From contig JADFUC010000341.1 in the NCBI GenBank assembly GCA_019722365.1, positions 52,970-116,969 of the forward strand: DNA of 64,000 nucleotides, given 5' to 3'. A program made the translations under genes and the position numbers. Positions 1 to 11,919 of this stretch are shown here, piece after piece (the first letter of the stretch is position 1; every line of letters begins with the position of its first letter). Origin of the DNA: Lithospermum erythrorhizon. Its lineage: Eukaryota; Streptophyta; Magnoliopsida; Boraginales; Boraginaceae. The notes below the pieces were generated by a model. That model had not been told where the DNA came from and ran no database searches. It worked only from the letters and a program-made list of their open reading frames with translations.

Positions 1-232
1 ACACAACTGATAGTCGAGTCTTGTTGTTTAACAAGAATCAGTGCACCATAATTCCATGAAGCATGTTGGGGTTAAATTTAATTATGTTCGAGAACGGGTT
101 GAAGAAGGGGATATCAATGTGACAAAGGTTGGTACGAAGACAATTCGGCCGGAGCATGTTGACGAAGATAAGTTGCAGGGGATCCAGGATTTATTTGAGC
201 TTGATGGCGTCTACAAATACGAAGTGCCCTAA
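1..232 (+). pseudogene. Ty1/copia polyprotein, C-terminal end of RNase H
   Basis: The last 64 codons carry the copia RNase H block (HHNSMKHVGVKFNYVRERV, then EGDINVTKVGT), where copia elements match templates of the SKHI-type followed by F/YxxRE. The usual NPAD..TK tail is replaced by an unrelated-looking acidic tail before the stop at 230-232, and the frame breaks just upstream of position 40, so this is a decayed end of pol. Gag, protease, integrase and RT would lie left of the window. The downstream polypurine tract and LTR confirm the orientation. The family assignment is firm; the copia lineage is not resolved. Confidence 0.75.
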
Positions 233-328
233 GGGCACATATTACAGAGGAAGAGAAATTTGCATTTAGATTACTACTTGAAGTTGGAGGATATGTGGTT
301 CTAAAAGTTGAAGCCTAGGTGGCGATTT

Positions 329-702
329 GTTGAAATAGGCCTAAATTTTAGAATAGCGCGTACCACATCGAAACTTTAGGAAGAGTAGATTGATACTTGG
401 ACCTATAAATAAGGCTTCCCAGTGTTGAATTGTTTCTTGCACTATTCTGGGTGGCTAGGATTGCTATATTATTGAAAGGACTCTTGTTAGTCTTGAGTGT
501 ATTCACGATTGTAATTCCTCAACTATTTAGTAATAATATTTCTCGTTCCTCCGTAAACTAGTCTAGGATTACACGTGTAATCCTAGGGAACTACGTTAAA
601 TTTTTGTGTCCATTTATTTATCATTTGTGTTTGTTGTTTGTTATTGTTTAGTTTTTTTTATTGTCTTCGTGTTTCTAACCATTTGTTGTAGCTTCCGAAC
701 AA
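329..702 (+). repeat. 3' LTR of the Ty1/copia element
   Basis: The LTR starts at TGTTGAAAT (329) immediately after a purine-rich tract (about 309-328, ending GGTGGCGATT) and ends near TTCCGAACA (about 702), an imperfect inverted match of the start. A TATA box (TATAAATA, about 402) lies 70 bp in. The right end runs directly into LINE coding sequence. The 5' LTR is outside the window, so LTR divergence and the target duplication cannot be judged. Confidence 0.6.
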
Positions 703-1728
703 CACTTTCACCAAATTAGCATTCTACCATGATTAATTAGTTGAGATACACATCTTGGTCCCTCCAAATTTTGCTCCCGCAAATAAAAATCGGTTCATCG
801 TGTTACCCATGAATCTTTCCACATATCAATATCCTTACCATCTCTCACTCGCCACCTAACCTCTTTATTCAACACCTTTTTGCCTTTGATCAAACTTCGC
901 CATCCAAATGAAGGTTGGACCCCACTTCCGCGTTTAAAAATGACGTATTACGAAAGTATCGTCCCTTAAGAATTTTGTAAAATAACGAAGCTTGTCTAAT
1001 GATCACTCGCCATCCTTGTTTAGCTAGTAATGCGAGTTTCATACACTCCAAATCTTTCAAACCCATTCCTCCTTGATCCTTAGCTAACACCATCGTCTCC
1101 CAAGATTTCCAATGTATTCCCCTCTCTTTATCCTCACTTGCCCACCAATACTTAGCCATATCCCGATTAACCCCCTCAATAATACCTAAGGGAAGTTTAA
1201 AACAATTCATAATATAGTTCGGAATGGCAGAAGCAACGGATTTCAACATCACCTCTTTACCCGCTTGTGAAAGGAATTTTCCTTTCCACCCTTTAACACT
1301 CTCCTCCACACGGCCCTGAATATAACCAAAAACCTCCTTTTTCGATCTTCCGATATGTAAGGGTAGCCCCAAGTACTTGCCTTGATCGCGAACCTCTACT
1401 ATTTGAAGAACTATGCTTACCCTTTGTCTCACCTCACTACTTGTTCTCTTCTCAAAGCTAACACCACATTTATCATAATTTATTTTTTGTCCCGAAGCCT
1501 CTTCATAATCCTTAAGAACCTTCACAACCGTCCCCCTTCATCCTCCGTGGCTTTACAGAAAATCAGAGTATCATCTGCAAACAATATATGACTTATACTC
1601 GGACTACCTGCACTAATCTTGACTCCTGTCAACACTTTCCGTTCCTCCGCCTCTCGAAGCATACATGTAAGGCCTTCTGCACATAACAAAAACAAATAGA
1701 GCGATAAAGGGTCCCCTTGACGGATCCT
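703..1728 (-). pseudogene. L1-type LINE ORF2 fragment (reverse transcriptase, C-terminal half)
   Basis: Read on the minus strand, the fragment begins with a QGDPLS-type RT motif (about 1700-1727), then FADDTLIF (the RT catalytic FADD block, about 1563-1587), then GKYLGLP, the LSQAGKEVMLKSV block and the W..K..GGMGLKDL/LLAKQGWR blocks typical of plant L1 RT. A one-base slip near 1527-1533 separates the FADD part from the long open stretch 890-1525. Further stops follow after about position 855, although DMWKDSW-type residues are still recognisable to about 710. The 5' end is abruptly truncated at 1728, as is common for LINEs. It encodes no working protein. Confidence 0.85.
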
Positions 1729-1837
1729 TAAATTAATTTAGTCGTTAATTTAAGGATTAAATTGCACTTTTTCTAGCGTTATCAGAGACCATTTGGGTAG
1801 AAAATTGATTTACTGGAATGAAACTGCAACTGATATA

Positions 1838-2079
1838 TGCTCCCATCGTTCTTTTTTAGTTGTTTTCTAACCTAACTTTTTTGTTCCAAATATTTGTCCT
1901 TCTAGCCTAGAAAATTATAATTCTGCATTTTCAATATATGTATTGACTATTTTAAAAAAATTAAATTATCATTCAATCAATGATATAGTTTCAATTAATT
2001 ATAATTTTGATTACTATTTTATTTTCCTGATCTATATGCAAATGGTTAGGACAACAATTAAAAAAGAATGGAGGGAGTA
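1838..2079. mobile_element. Stowaway-like MITE (copy A)
   Basis: The ends are inverted matches. The left end reads TGCTCCCATCGTTCTTTTTT; the right end read backwards is TACTCCCTCCATTCTTTTTT, and the match continues for about 30 bp. Length about 242 bp, AT-rich, no coding capacity, and TA at the right boundary. Tc1/mariner-type MITEs have CTCCCTCCGTCCC-like ends and duplicate TA. The left end has mutated. Confidence 0.6.
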
Positions 2080-2102
2080 TTATCTAGGATCATTTTGGCA
2101 AT

Positions 2103-2290
2103 TAATCCCTCCATCCCTAAAAGATTGTCAAGTTTGTCTTTTCATGGTCAATAGTAGAGTATGTTGAAAATACTACATATGGATATATTTTTTTCCAAAC
2201 AAATATATAACACATTAAAAGTTATTTGAGTTCAAAATTGAAAAAAATCAACTATTAAAATTCAAAAATATTTTATTGATGGAGGGAGTA
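2103..2290. mobile_element. Stowaway-like MITE (copy B)
   Basis: It runs from TAATCCCTCCATCCCTAAAA to ...TTGATGGAGGGAGTA, imperfect inverted ends of about 18 bp, 188 bp in all. The subterminal block around AAGATTGTCAAGTTTGTC is shared with the element inside intron 1 of the terpene synthase gene (31969-32233), so the two belong to one subfamily. It lies only 23 bp from copy A. Confidence 0.6.
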
Positions 2291-3526
2291 GTAGTTATGA
2301 AAATGTCGATGCCTCAATATCCTGGTGGCATTTGATCCATGTTTCCACAATAAGGTCTCAGATTCTATTCTTATTGAAAAATATTTTACTTTTTTTTGTA
2401 CCACTTATTTTAACTATCTTTATTAATTAGAAATTTATATATTCCTACTTGTAAACATAAACGTGTTATATAGCCTATATGTACTGTGTGTCCCCCGTCT
2501 ACGTGCAGACGTCAATCCTTCACTATCGGAAACAATGTACTGTATTTGCATCTCTTCACTTCTTATATTCCACTTAACTTTTCCATACCTATTTTTTAAT
2601 TGTTTCCACCCCTTCTCAACTAATAAAAACGTCCAAGTTCAAACGTCTTGAATTTTAATTTATTTTACTTTCTTTAATTTAGTAAACTCATAGTTTGACT
2701 TTTAATATATTTTTTTAAAAGGGTAAAATCTTATAATGTCACAAACCTGACTATCAATAGTATAGACAATAGCGATAGAGATTACGAAAGTCATGTAGCC
2801 CAATAGTTAGAAGAGGTCAGGATTTAAATCCTCTAAGAGAATTATATAAAGAATTATATCCTACTCAATTTGTAGGCGTGATTTTTCCAAAAAAAAAAAA
2901 TTATCGCTAATTAAAAAAAAAATAATAACGATAGAGATGGAACCACTTACAATAAGTTGGTGAAGGCTTCTGATTAGCAAAATAAATGTGCACAGGTATT
3001 TCAAATATGTTTTACACTAACTAAAATTTATTAAAAGATTGTGTTTGATGATAATGTATTAAATTTTCCGGTCAAACATAACTATTTCGTTAAGTGAAGA
3101 TCAATTGAGACAATAAAATAAAAATCAACAATAAGTATATATTTAAGTCCCTGCAGATCTACTATAGTAAATTTTCAATGCATATGATCAATGCATTTAT
3201 TCGTTGTGGTCACCTTTTCATCTTTAAATAGTAATTAGGCCAATGAAATGTACATTTAACGTGATATTGAATTCATGCATTAAAATTTCAAATAATAATA
3301 TTATGTTAAGAACATATGCAACAATGATCATAATTTGCCTATAACCACAACGAAAAAATGTTGCAGATATGGTACTTCTTGACGTACTTCTGCAACAAAA
3401 TCATGGGCACAAGGATCTTTTTCTGAACATGTCATTTATATCAAAATGATGGGCACAATTTACTTGGAGTAATAAGTTGTTCAAGATTCTTTCTTTTGTG
3501 GGGTTGTTTCAAAAGAGGAATTCAAG
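2291..3526. other. AT-rich upstream region of the zinc-finger gene
   Basis: No coding sequence recognised. It contains homopolymer A/T runs (for example 2889-2930) and presumably the promoter and 5' UTR of the gene starting at 3527, but no single TATA box stands out enough to call. Confidence 0.4.
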
Positions 3527-4974
3527 ATGCCTCCAATTTGGTTTGCCTTGAAGAGATCTTTGCATTGCAAAACAAAACAAGATGAAGTTCATGATCCAAG
3601 AAATGGTAAAAGATGTTTAAGTAGTTTAATGACTAAGAGAAAAGGCAAGGCTCAAATTGTTCATGGTGATCCGAAAGTTGGTAGAAGATTAAGGTCTGGT
3701 TGCTCGAGGTCTATTGCAAATCTGAAAGATGTGATTAATGGAAGCAAGAGACATATTGAGAATCCAGCAATTAGTCCTCGATCGATTGGAAGCAGTGAAC
3801 TTTTGAATCCAATCACACATGAAGTGATTGTTAGTGATACTACTTGTGAGCTGAAGATTACAAATTATTCATTTCTAGATGGAAATGGGAGGGGTAGTGA
3901 TTGCGATAGGAATATTCCGACTTTTGTAGGAATGATTAAGCCAGGAACGCCTGGACCTAGAGGACACCACTGGACAGGGTCCCCAGGGAGGAGTAGAGGT
4001 TTGGGTAGTCCTGTGAGGAGGACTCCTACTCGATTTTCCAGGAGACGGGGTTCTAACTTTCATGCTATTTCTTTCAGGGCGAGATGTTCCTCTGGGGCTG
4101 ACAGTCATGGTTTTTCAATTTTGAATTGCAAGGAGTGTGGTGATCAGTTTGGAAAGTGGGAAGCTTTTGAAATGCATCATCTCTCCAATCATGCTGGTAA
4201 GGAGAATGGAGTACTGATTCAATATTGTTGGCATGATTCATTTTGAGATGAATTCTTGTTCTTTTCGATATTAGTCTCTCAAATCATTGTTAACAAAAAT
4301 GTATTCAGATTGAACATGAAGTTATGATTTTTTTGTTTGCAGTGACTGAACTCGTTGAAGGCGATTCTTCCAGGAGAATTGTGGAGATTATTTGCCGGAC
4401 TAGTACTACAACACCAGAAAACAACGGTGGGGGGATTGAGAGAATCTTGAAAGTTCACAATATGCAAAAGACTGTAGCTCAATTTGAGGAGTACAGGGAA
4501 ATTGTGAAGATTAAAGCTAGCAAATTGGAAAAGAAACATCCTCGTTGCCTGGCGGATGGGAATGAGTTGTTAAGGTTTTATGGAACTTATGTTGAGTGTT
4601 CTCTTGGAATAAATGGTTCTTCCAGGCTGTGTACTTCGGACCGTTGCAACGTGTGCCGAATTTTAAGAAAGGGTTTCTCAAGCAAAAGGGAGATTTCTGG
4701 TGGTGTTGGTGTGTTCACAGCTTCAACCTCTAGTAAAGCATTGGAATCTGTGGACTTTAAGGAGAAGAACAATTGTTTTAAAAAAGCTTTGGTTTTATGC
4801 AGAGTTATTGCTGGCAGAGTTCACAGACCACTGGAGAACATAAAAGAGCTAATTGGTCATTCAGGTTTTGATTCTTTAGCTGGAAAAGTTGGTGTTCACT
4901 CAAACATTGAAGAACTGTATTTACTAAATCCTAAAGCTCTTCTTCCATGTTTTGTGGTAATTTTCAGAATGTAG
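3527..4974 (+). CDS. C2H2 zinc-finger protein with PARP-fold-like C-terminal domain
   Basis: There are two exons, 3527-4196 and 4343-4974, separated by a 146-bp GT-AG intron (GGTAAGG donor; TTTGCAG acceptor). The join splits a Val codon and keeps frame, giving 433 residues, the usual length of this plant family (Arabidopsis At4g27240/At5g54630-like). The conserved N-terminus (MPPIWFALKRSLHCK) is followed by RSGCSRSIANLKDVI, a Pro/Arg/Ser-rich linker at about 139-178, and a single finger (C201, C204, H218, H222). The C-terminal half carries EGDSSRRIVEIICRTS, KVHNMQKT, KKHPRCLADGNELLRF, GVGVFTAST and VCRVIAGRVHRP. In this family that half is predicted to resemble the PARP catalytic fold. Position 303 is Tyr in FYGT, where relatives have FHGT. 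The biochemical role of the family is unknown to me. A nuclear location is inferred from the finger and basic tracts. Confidence 0.9.
4197..4342 (+). other. Intron of the zinc-finger/PARP-like gene
   Basis: This 146-bp intron lies directly after the zinc finger (HHLSNHA) and before the conserved TELVEGDSSRR block. Reading through it gives extra residues and a stop at 4246. The spliced form restores the HAVTEL junction expected for the family. Confidence 0.85.
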
Positions 4975-7735
4975 ACAGAAAATTGTGAAATGTGATAACT
5001 GTTTGTGAACATTTTCAAAAGGTTTATTGTGGCCAAGTCTATTGGGAGTTCATTTCTGGAAAAGGTAGGAGATGCAGTAGTGATGTTGGATGTGCTAACT
5101 GCAGTTGCTATTGAAAAAACCATTTGTAAATCGTTTAAAGTTGAATGTGAAATTGAAATATTTTTATTAATTATCTAGTTTATCGTTGTTTAATACATAC
5201 ATGGTTAAAAATTACGGAGTACAATTTAAAGTTCCGAAATTCTGAAATATATATAGTCGACAAAATTATACAAATACCGGTAGTTATGGTTGTGTCGATT
5301 CACCTACAATTGTAGCTAGTTGTAATTATTTGTACACTTGATGAGTTTTAAACATGACATTCAATTGGTAGAATTGTAACCACCACATTAATGACCATTA
5401 CTAGTAAATTCCACTATCATGTGGATGGTTGATTGTGCACTAGTAAGAGTTATGGTTAGTTAGTAGGCCAACATTAGGATTCTCTTTGGGAACAAAAAAG
5501 ACGCAATGATTTTTAAAGGGCAGGAGCCCTTAATTCTTAAACTAATAACATAGGGAGGATGATCTTTTGATCATATTTTTTTCAGAAGCAATCATTATGG
5601 GATTTGTGATACAAAAAATTATATTATTAATATCTTCAACATTATTTCTGATGGATTCTTCCCTTAAATTGGAGTTAGATCATTCAGAAGGCTTTCCAAG
5701 AAACATGAATGGAAACATACAATGCGAAAAAAACCTCAAAAGTTGTTGTAACATTTTGTGGCTTCCTATGAAAGTCGGATGCTTTGAGAACCTTTTAGAT
5801 TTCCATAGAAACTTTTATGTTCCTTTTGATTGTAACTAGTAAAGGAGAAGTGCGATGCACGAGAAGCAATCGATTTTTCAAATATTTGATATATATTTTT
5901 TATATTTAATTCAAAATAGATTACAAATGCATTGTAAAGTTACACTCATTTGAATTTTTAATTAATATTTTTTTTTTTGATGGGATCTTTATGATCGTAA
6001 ATAAGCTGCTTTAAATATAATATAAAAAAATTATAATAAAATACGATATCAGTAGAGATAATATCACAATATTTGAGATGTACATAGAGAGATACAAATA
6101 TTAACTTTAATAATTTGATGTCCTCATTCTAAATATATTATTAATGAATTGATGCATTGATATAAGCGTCGTAATTATTTGTTTTTGATGTCGGTTAAGT
6201 GGCATGATTTAAAACATTTGTTATTTAACTAACATCCAATTATTAAAAATTAAAAATGACGTATGATGAAAGCGTATTGATGAAAGGAGTAATAAATTAA
6301 TATTATATAATATATGAGAGCATGCTTTTGAATTGAATCATATGAAAGTTATGCAAAGCGAAAATTGAAGGCGAAAATAATTGTATTATTCAATGCATGC
6401 ATTTGAATCGTTAAAAGCATGAACTAGAGATAGATAAATAAAGTTAATTAAATAAAGTATATATGTATATAATAGCCCCATATATATATGCCAAATATCG
6501 TGATTTATCGCCCCCTCAAACAATAAATGCGTCTTTGATGATTCACTTCCAATTGATAATCTTACGTATGAGCAAGTATAAAGTATGATGAATACTTAAT
6601 ACCATCTCCATTTTTTTATTTGACATTTTCGTATATCGAGGTAAAATTTTGACTATTAATTGCTCATTACTTATTATTTTAATAAATATAAAAGTTATAT
6701 CATTAGATTCGTCTTTGAAAATAATTTTATAATATTATTTTATTATCATTTTTGAACATATATGTTAAGAATAATTGATAGTCGAAAACTACTGTATGAT
6801 ATCACAACTTCAACTAAAAAAGCGAGAGAGGGAGTAGTAGTTAGTGCAATATTAGAGCTCACAACAGCTTTTTTAGAGGCGTAATTTAGTAATTAATAAT
6901 GTGAAAAGAGACCATGTAACCGCTATTAATGACTTTTATATATGTTATAGATATAGATTATAGATATAGATAATTAGTACTACGCCTAAATTTTTTCGAT
7001 TCTTCGTTTAGCCATTTGTAAATTAATAAAAATAAAAAGTAGTAAAAGTCACCATTGAAAATGTAGAATGGCATTCAAATTGAAGCAATATCGTTTGGTT
7101 GGTTGTTTATTTCAAAAAGAAAAAGTACTTTCAAAAGAATGCTTTGAAAAGAATATAAAATGAGAATAACATCCTGAGCATAAAAGTGTGAGTTGTGTTT
7201 CTTCCTATTTTACATTACTAATTACTATATTACAAGTTATTATAATATTTTATATTGTTGAAAAAATATGTTTCTAAAATTTAAAAAGTACTCCCATCAC
7301 AATTTAATAATTAATAAGTCCTAAATTTTTGCCTAAAAATTCTATAATAATTAAAACATAGTTGGAATTATATCTTTCTCTTATAATATGTTGATAGTTT
7401 CTGGCTTTAAATGCATTATGTGAGTACGTGCTCGTTATCCAGCTTCTTAGGTCGATTATATAAAAATCTTAAACATATTTTTCAACAGATAAAAATGTTT
7501 GATATAATACTGCTTTTGATTTTTTTAATTTTATCATAACAATAAGTAAATTCCATTTTAATACAATGAGTTAGTCCACTCATACTAATTTTTTTTGTAC
7601 GATAATTATTTAATTATAAATTGAAAAATAATTTTTCTAAACCAAAAAATTACTATTAAAGAATATATTTGATATTATATTTTGTATTACATTTCAATAA
7701 TTAAAACCTAAAGAGTGTCATATTTACATATCTAA
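4975..7735. other. Non-coding AT-rich DNA, including the 3' UTR of the zinc-finger gene
   Basis: The first 150-250 bp are probably 3' UTR. Beyond that I see no gene. A 90-codon open stretch at 5567-5839 matches nothing recognised and has AT-driven composition. From about 5880 the DNA is very AT-rich, with simple tracts. Confidence 0.5.
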
Positions 7736-7984
7736 TACTCACTTCCGTCCCCAATAAATTGTCAAAGTTTAAATTTAGATTTTTCACAAATTAAATATTA
7801 AATTAAAATATTTTTATTTTTGTTGTATAATATTTGGTGAAAATTATCAAATAATAATATTTTCAATGAACTTTAATATTGACATTAAATTTTATTCAAA
7901 TTAAAATTATATTTATCGATGAAGGTGTAAAGTTTGTCGATACGACATGCATCAGCGTAATAATCGTTTAGTATGGAATGAGTC
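7736..7984. mobile_element. Probable decayed Stowaway-like MITE
   Basis: The left end TACTCACTTCCGTCCCCAAT is a typical Stowaway terminus followed by AAATTGTCAAAGTTT. The proposed right end (about 7965-7984, GTATGGAATGAGT) is only a weak inverted match, so that boundary is uncertain. Confidence 0.35.
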
Positions 7985-9685
7985 ATAGATTTGGATATTA
8001 TATTTCCAGAAATTTAATTTTTTTATTATAATATATATAACATGGTAATTTTTAATGGCAATAAAAATATCTTTATCTATAAACTATAGATTCGATAATT
8101 AATTAGAGTTGAATTCAATATATGAAGAGAAATTAAAAAAAATTCAATTTTGACTATTTAATATTGATTAGTAATTAGTAAATTAAATAAGAGTATATTG
8201 TCATAATATCTTTTATATTAGTTTTATTTATATATGAAATATAATTCATGAATGCCTGTAGTTTTCAACATATATGAAATATAATTCATCGATATTATGG
8301 TCTAAAAAATATGCATGAATATGTATATTATAGATATATAATCAACTATTGATGAGCATTCGATGCTTATAAATCGGTACCCTTTTTATTTAGGCAGATT
8401 TAACTTTGTGACGTTTATATTAAAGTTGTTATTTTTTATTAAAATTTTAAAGTTTCCATATCGACTAATATTAATCACATATATACTATTGAGGGTTTAA
8501 CTTTTGTAAAAAATTTATTGCACAAGATAATTTTTAAAGAGGTATATTATCTTTATTCCATTGATTTTCAATATAATTCCATTTTGGATTATTTGACATT
8601 AGGTATAAGGGCGTCAATGTGTGACCTGGATTTGGTTGTTTTGCGTGATTAAAATTGAGAGAATTGCATAAAGTAGTCTTTATATTAATTAGGTTTTGTG
8701 CAATGTGTGAGTGTCAATCCCAGTTAAAATATGATAAAATGAATGCATAAAATAAGTGGAATATTAGAGTATGAATAATTTATATTCTTATCAATTGAGA
8801 AGTGATGTTTTTAACTTGATAAATAAAATAACGTAAAGATTGCATTTTTATTAAAAGAGAAAAATGATATTTCTAACAATAAATAAAATTACATAATGTG
8901 CATTCTTTTATTAAAACTTGAAAATAAAGAAGTAGTATGGTAATAAAACTTTTAAATCTATTATTAAAAAATTATAAGGGGTCATATAACTATAAACTGA
9001 AATAAGATTATAATATAAATTGAAAGTATAATTTGTGAATTTACGTAAATAGTTAATTAACTTTGTTATATCTCAGTTAAATATTATTTAAAAGCATGTA
9101 GAAATGTCTTACCGATGCTGACGCCGCCGTATATTTTACTAGTTATGCTAAAACGTCAACTATAAAAACACAAAAAAATTGCTAAAACGACAACTATAAA
9201 AAAAACGAAAAGAGTATCATTTATACAAATAGTAATATAGTATCATCATTCATGGAAATAATGGTGCAAATCTTTTGTAGTTTTGTTTATCTATCTATAA
9301 GTATTAAGGCATTCTAATAAATACAGCTACAAATTCTTTCATTCCCCAAAAATCACTATAAAAGGAGGTTTTTTTTAAGCCCCAAGAATACGATGCTCGT
9401 TAAAAATGATAAGGCGAAATAAAAATATCCATATAAAACAGCTTTACTTAGTTCGTCATCCCAGTATGGTTGAAAGTAGCAAATGGGGTGGAGAATAAAG
9501 CCAGGGATTCTTCGTTCGACTACAATTTGATATTGGTGTATGCAGCCCGCGTGTTTGAATCTCTTAGCACATATTGGAAAGTAAAGTATTGATGTCTTGT
9601 GGTACCGAATATGCATCATCAATAGCAGTAGATAAATGTCATAGAACTTTCTACCAGATGGCTTGCTAATAAAAAACTTGTGAAA
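7985..9685. other. Non-coding AT-rich DNA
   Basis: No gene recognised. An 18-bp direct repeat (ATATGAAATATAATTCAT) occurs at about 8232 and 8272. A minus-strand open stretch at 9356-9622 has no recognisable domain; it lies downstream of the RNase H remnant and may be part of the same dead element. Confidence 0.45.
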
Positions 9686-9930
9686 TTAAGCTCTCCCACA
9701 TCGACATGACACTATCCCTTGCCATGACACTTGCAAAACCGAAGGTATAAGCTTGAAGAAAGCTCCCATAAATTCTCCCTGGTCGTCTCGAGCAATGACT
9801 CCAGCCGCACCCCTGCCCTGCTCCTTAAAAAAAGAGGCATCACAATTCAATTTAAATCGACCATTCACTGGAAGTTGCCATTTCGTTTGGTCACCATTTG
9901 CTCCCCTGTTTACTGTGCTATATTGTCCAG
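9686..9930 (-). pseudogene. RNase H-like (RVT_3) domain fragment
   Basis: The minus strand reads W-Q-L-P-x-N-G-R-F-K-L-N-C-D-A-S-F-F, then GAAGVIARDDQGEFMGAF. This is the start of the plant RNase H-like fold seen in non-LTR elements and derived host proteins: first catalytic Asp in NCDAS, then the GxGxVxRD strand. The sequence loses frame after about position 9700 and the remaining catalytic acids are missing. It is probably a LINE remnant; an unfinished host gene cannot be excluded. Confidence 0.6.
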
Positions 9931-9960
9931 AAGTAACTTTAGTGTTGGCTGTTGGAATAG

Positions 9961-10483
9961 TGATATATATATATATTGTTAGATAGTGATATATATATAA
10001 AAAGCTTCGATTGAAATTTGAGAATCAAAAGGATATGGACGCAGGCCTGGCCGCGCCATGGGATGGCGACATGGCGCGCGATCTGGGAAGAGAGAGAGAG
10101 GGGTCTTTGGCAGAAGGGCTTTTGATCTTCTCTATAAATCACGCCGGCCGGTACAAACCCGGATAAGCCATCTCTAATCCACCCAGTACCATTTCACATG
10201 TTGACCCTTATATCCCAGTTTGGTATTATTACGACATTCGTCGGGTGTTTAGCCAAATGGCATGCGTGGTGTGACTTTCAGTCGGCGGCGGGACTTCGCT
10301 TGGGCGACTTAGGCGAGCTTAGGGAACCCGGCTGTAAGGAGGGAAAGGCGATTACCGAATCGATGCGCCGAGAATTTGGCTTCAGCCATTGCCGGAGTGG
10401 GCTTGGCGCGATCCGGTTGAAAGATCGGTGGAACCATTTCGGTTAGGACCCAGCGGTCAAAAGCAATAATCGTGTACAAAACA
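9961..10483 (+). repeat. 5' LTR of the Tat-like element
   Basis: It aligns with 14351-14800. Shared features are a TA-repeat start, GGATATGG, an AGAGAGAGA tract, a TATA box (TATAAAT, 10133-10139), GCCGG..CCGGATAAGCCA, GTCGGGTGTTT, AAGCGATTACC and a GGTTAGGACC..GCAATAAT end. The LTR ends at about ACAAAACA just before the primer-binding site. Confidence 0.7.
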
Positions 10484-10484
10484 A

Positions 10485-10505
10485 GTGGGCGCCGTACGTG
10501 GGGAC
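10485..10505 (+). other. Primer-binding site of the Tat-like element
   Basis: GTGGGCGCCGTACGTGGGGA lies immediately after the 5' LTR and closely resembles the TGGCGCCGTCTGTGGGGA-type site of plant Tat elements. Confidence 0.6.
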
Positions 10506-10819
10506 GAGAAATGAAAGTCGGAAAAACATAAAAACGTAATAGGTTCACAGGTCAGTCATCCCCATACATGGAGCATCAGGTGGACTGACCGGCAATCAAT
10601 ATCGGGAGGGACATCGAGCGGAACCTGAGGCGGAGGTCACTTTGGCTTGACTTCGATAGAGGCGAGGAAAGGACGGTTGGTCGTCCCACGAGCACATAAA
10701 CCAAGCATCACCGGCGGGAGAATCACGGTAGCGGTGACAAGAGGACACGAGACGATCGTGAGGCTCGAGGCGTGCCCACATGAATAGCCATTTGGTGCAC
10801 AAAATCTCATTCGGACCCG

Positions 10820-11513
10820 CCCGCGTCGAGGTTACAACAACAAGAGTTGGTAGGTTTGGCGTTCCACGAGGATCTTGGTATCCGGATAATTTTCAGTTTG
10901 AAGGGCGGGTTTGGCCAGTTTTTAAGAAAAATTCGAGTTGAGCAACTTCGCTTGATTTACTACCAGCGATCTAATGGAGGCAGGTAGAGGTCATGAATCG
11001 AATCATATTCAAAGGCGTCAAGAAAAATATAATACAAAGTGGACGGGGGGAAGGAAGTTGGATAGAGGAGTTACAGCGGTTTTATAAGTCGTCTGATCGA
11101 CCCACAGTTATGCGGCGAGGGGGAGGCTCACTTTTAGCAATTATGAGTAGGGAGGCGGTTTTTGCCGTGATGGGACTGCCCGCTTCTGGGCAAATAGGGT
11201 TTGATGAAAAGGTTTAATGATCGAGAGAGGTGAGGAGCAACTCGGCTGTAGAAACGAAGGAATGAAGCTTTTACAAGAATCTAGTATAAGCGAACATGGC
11301 GGGACATACAATCGGCGGGTTAAAAACCGCCAATTCCGCGTTGGGGGATACAGTCTTCTAGGTGAGATTCGTGAGTCGGCCAGGGCGAGGGAAAACTAAG
11401 CCCCAAATGGGAAGGACCGTATCGAGTAAAGAAGGTCGTGGGGGCGAGTACATATGAGCTTGAGGACCTAGATGGGAGGGCAGAGTCCTGCGCGAACTTT
11501 GGCGCTGTTTAAG
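10820..11513 (+). pseudogene. Tat-type gypsy integrase remnant
   Basis: Across shifting plus-strand frames one reads VEVTTTRVGRFGVPR (integrase core, before the SDNG/Q region), the weakened D-N-F-Q-F at about 10880, then NRIIFKGVKK (10990-11020), WIEELQ, SREAVFAVMGLP and FDEKV (to 11216), the NRRVKNRQFRVG block (about 11310-11340), and finally KWEGPYRV and GAGTYELEDLDGRA before a stop near 11513. This is the order found at the end of gypsy pol. Multiple frame breaks and the loss of most of the catalytic DDE region make it dead. Confidence 0.75.
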
Positions 11514-11919
11514 GCTGTGTTGCTATTATGTGTAAATCGGATAGGATTATGCAACCGCCAAAGAAGGGGTTATTTTCTTTGTGAGTTTTAACCAGAAGGG
11601 CCTTGCTCGTGCATTAAGCTAAACTACGGGGAAGCATGCTTGCTTTAAGCATACTAAACCCAGTCGCGATTTGAACCAAAAGACAAAGCGATCAACTCGT
11701 CGGTCTTAAAGCATGGCCCCAAGTAATCGCGATAGTAATTAAATCCCGGCGAGGGTAAAAGCCTATGTCTTCTGAGAAGTACCACGACGGAAGTCATATT
11801 TCGCAAATATAAGAGGCTGCGGGCACCGGGCCATGAGCCCTTCTATAAGGTTAACCCGGGTTAAAACCCGCGCTTTTACCCAAGAGCGGGGTCGGCCATG
11901 CATAAGCATGACGAATGGA

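Noticed and set aside
2790..2870. tRNA-like sequence (TAGCCCAATAGTTAG followed by a TTTAAATCCT block)
   Set aside because: The B-box is poor and no stem closes; too weak even for a SINE call.
5567..5839. 90-codon open frame downstream of the zinc-finger gene
   Set aside because: AT-driven composition, no motif, no splice context; reads as chance.
9356..9622. 88-codon minus-strand frame
   Set aside because: No domain; may be debris of the same element as the RNase H fragment, but unsupported as a gene.
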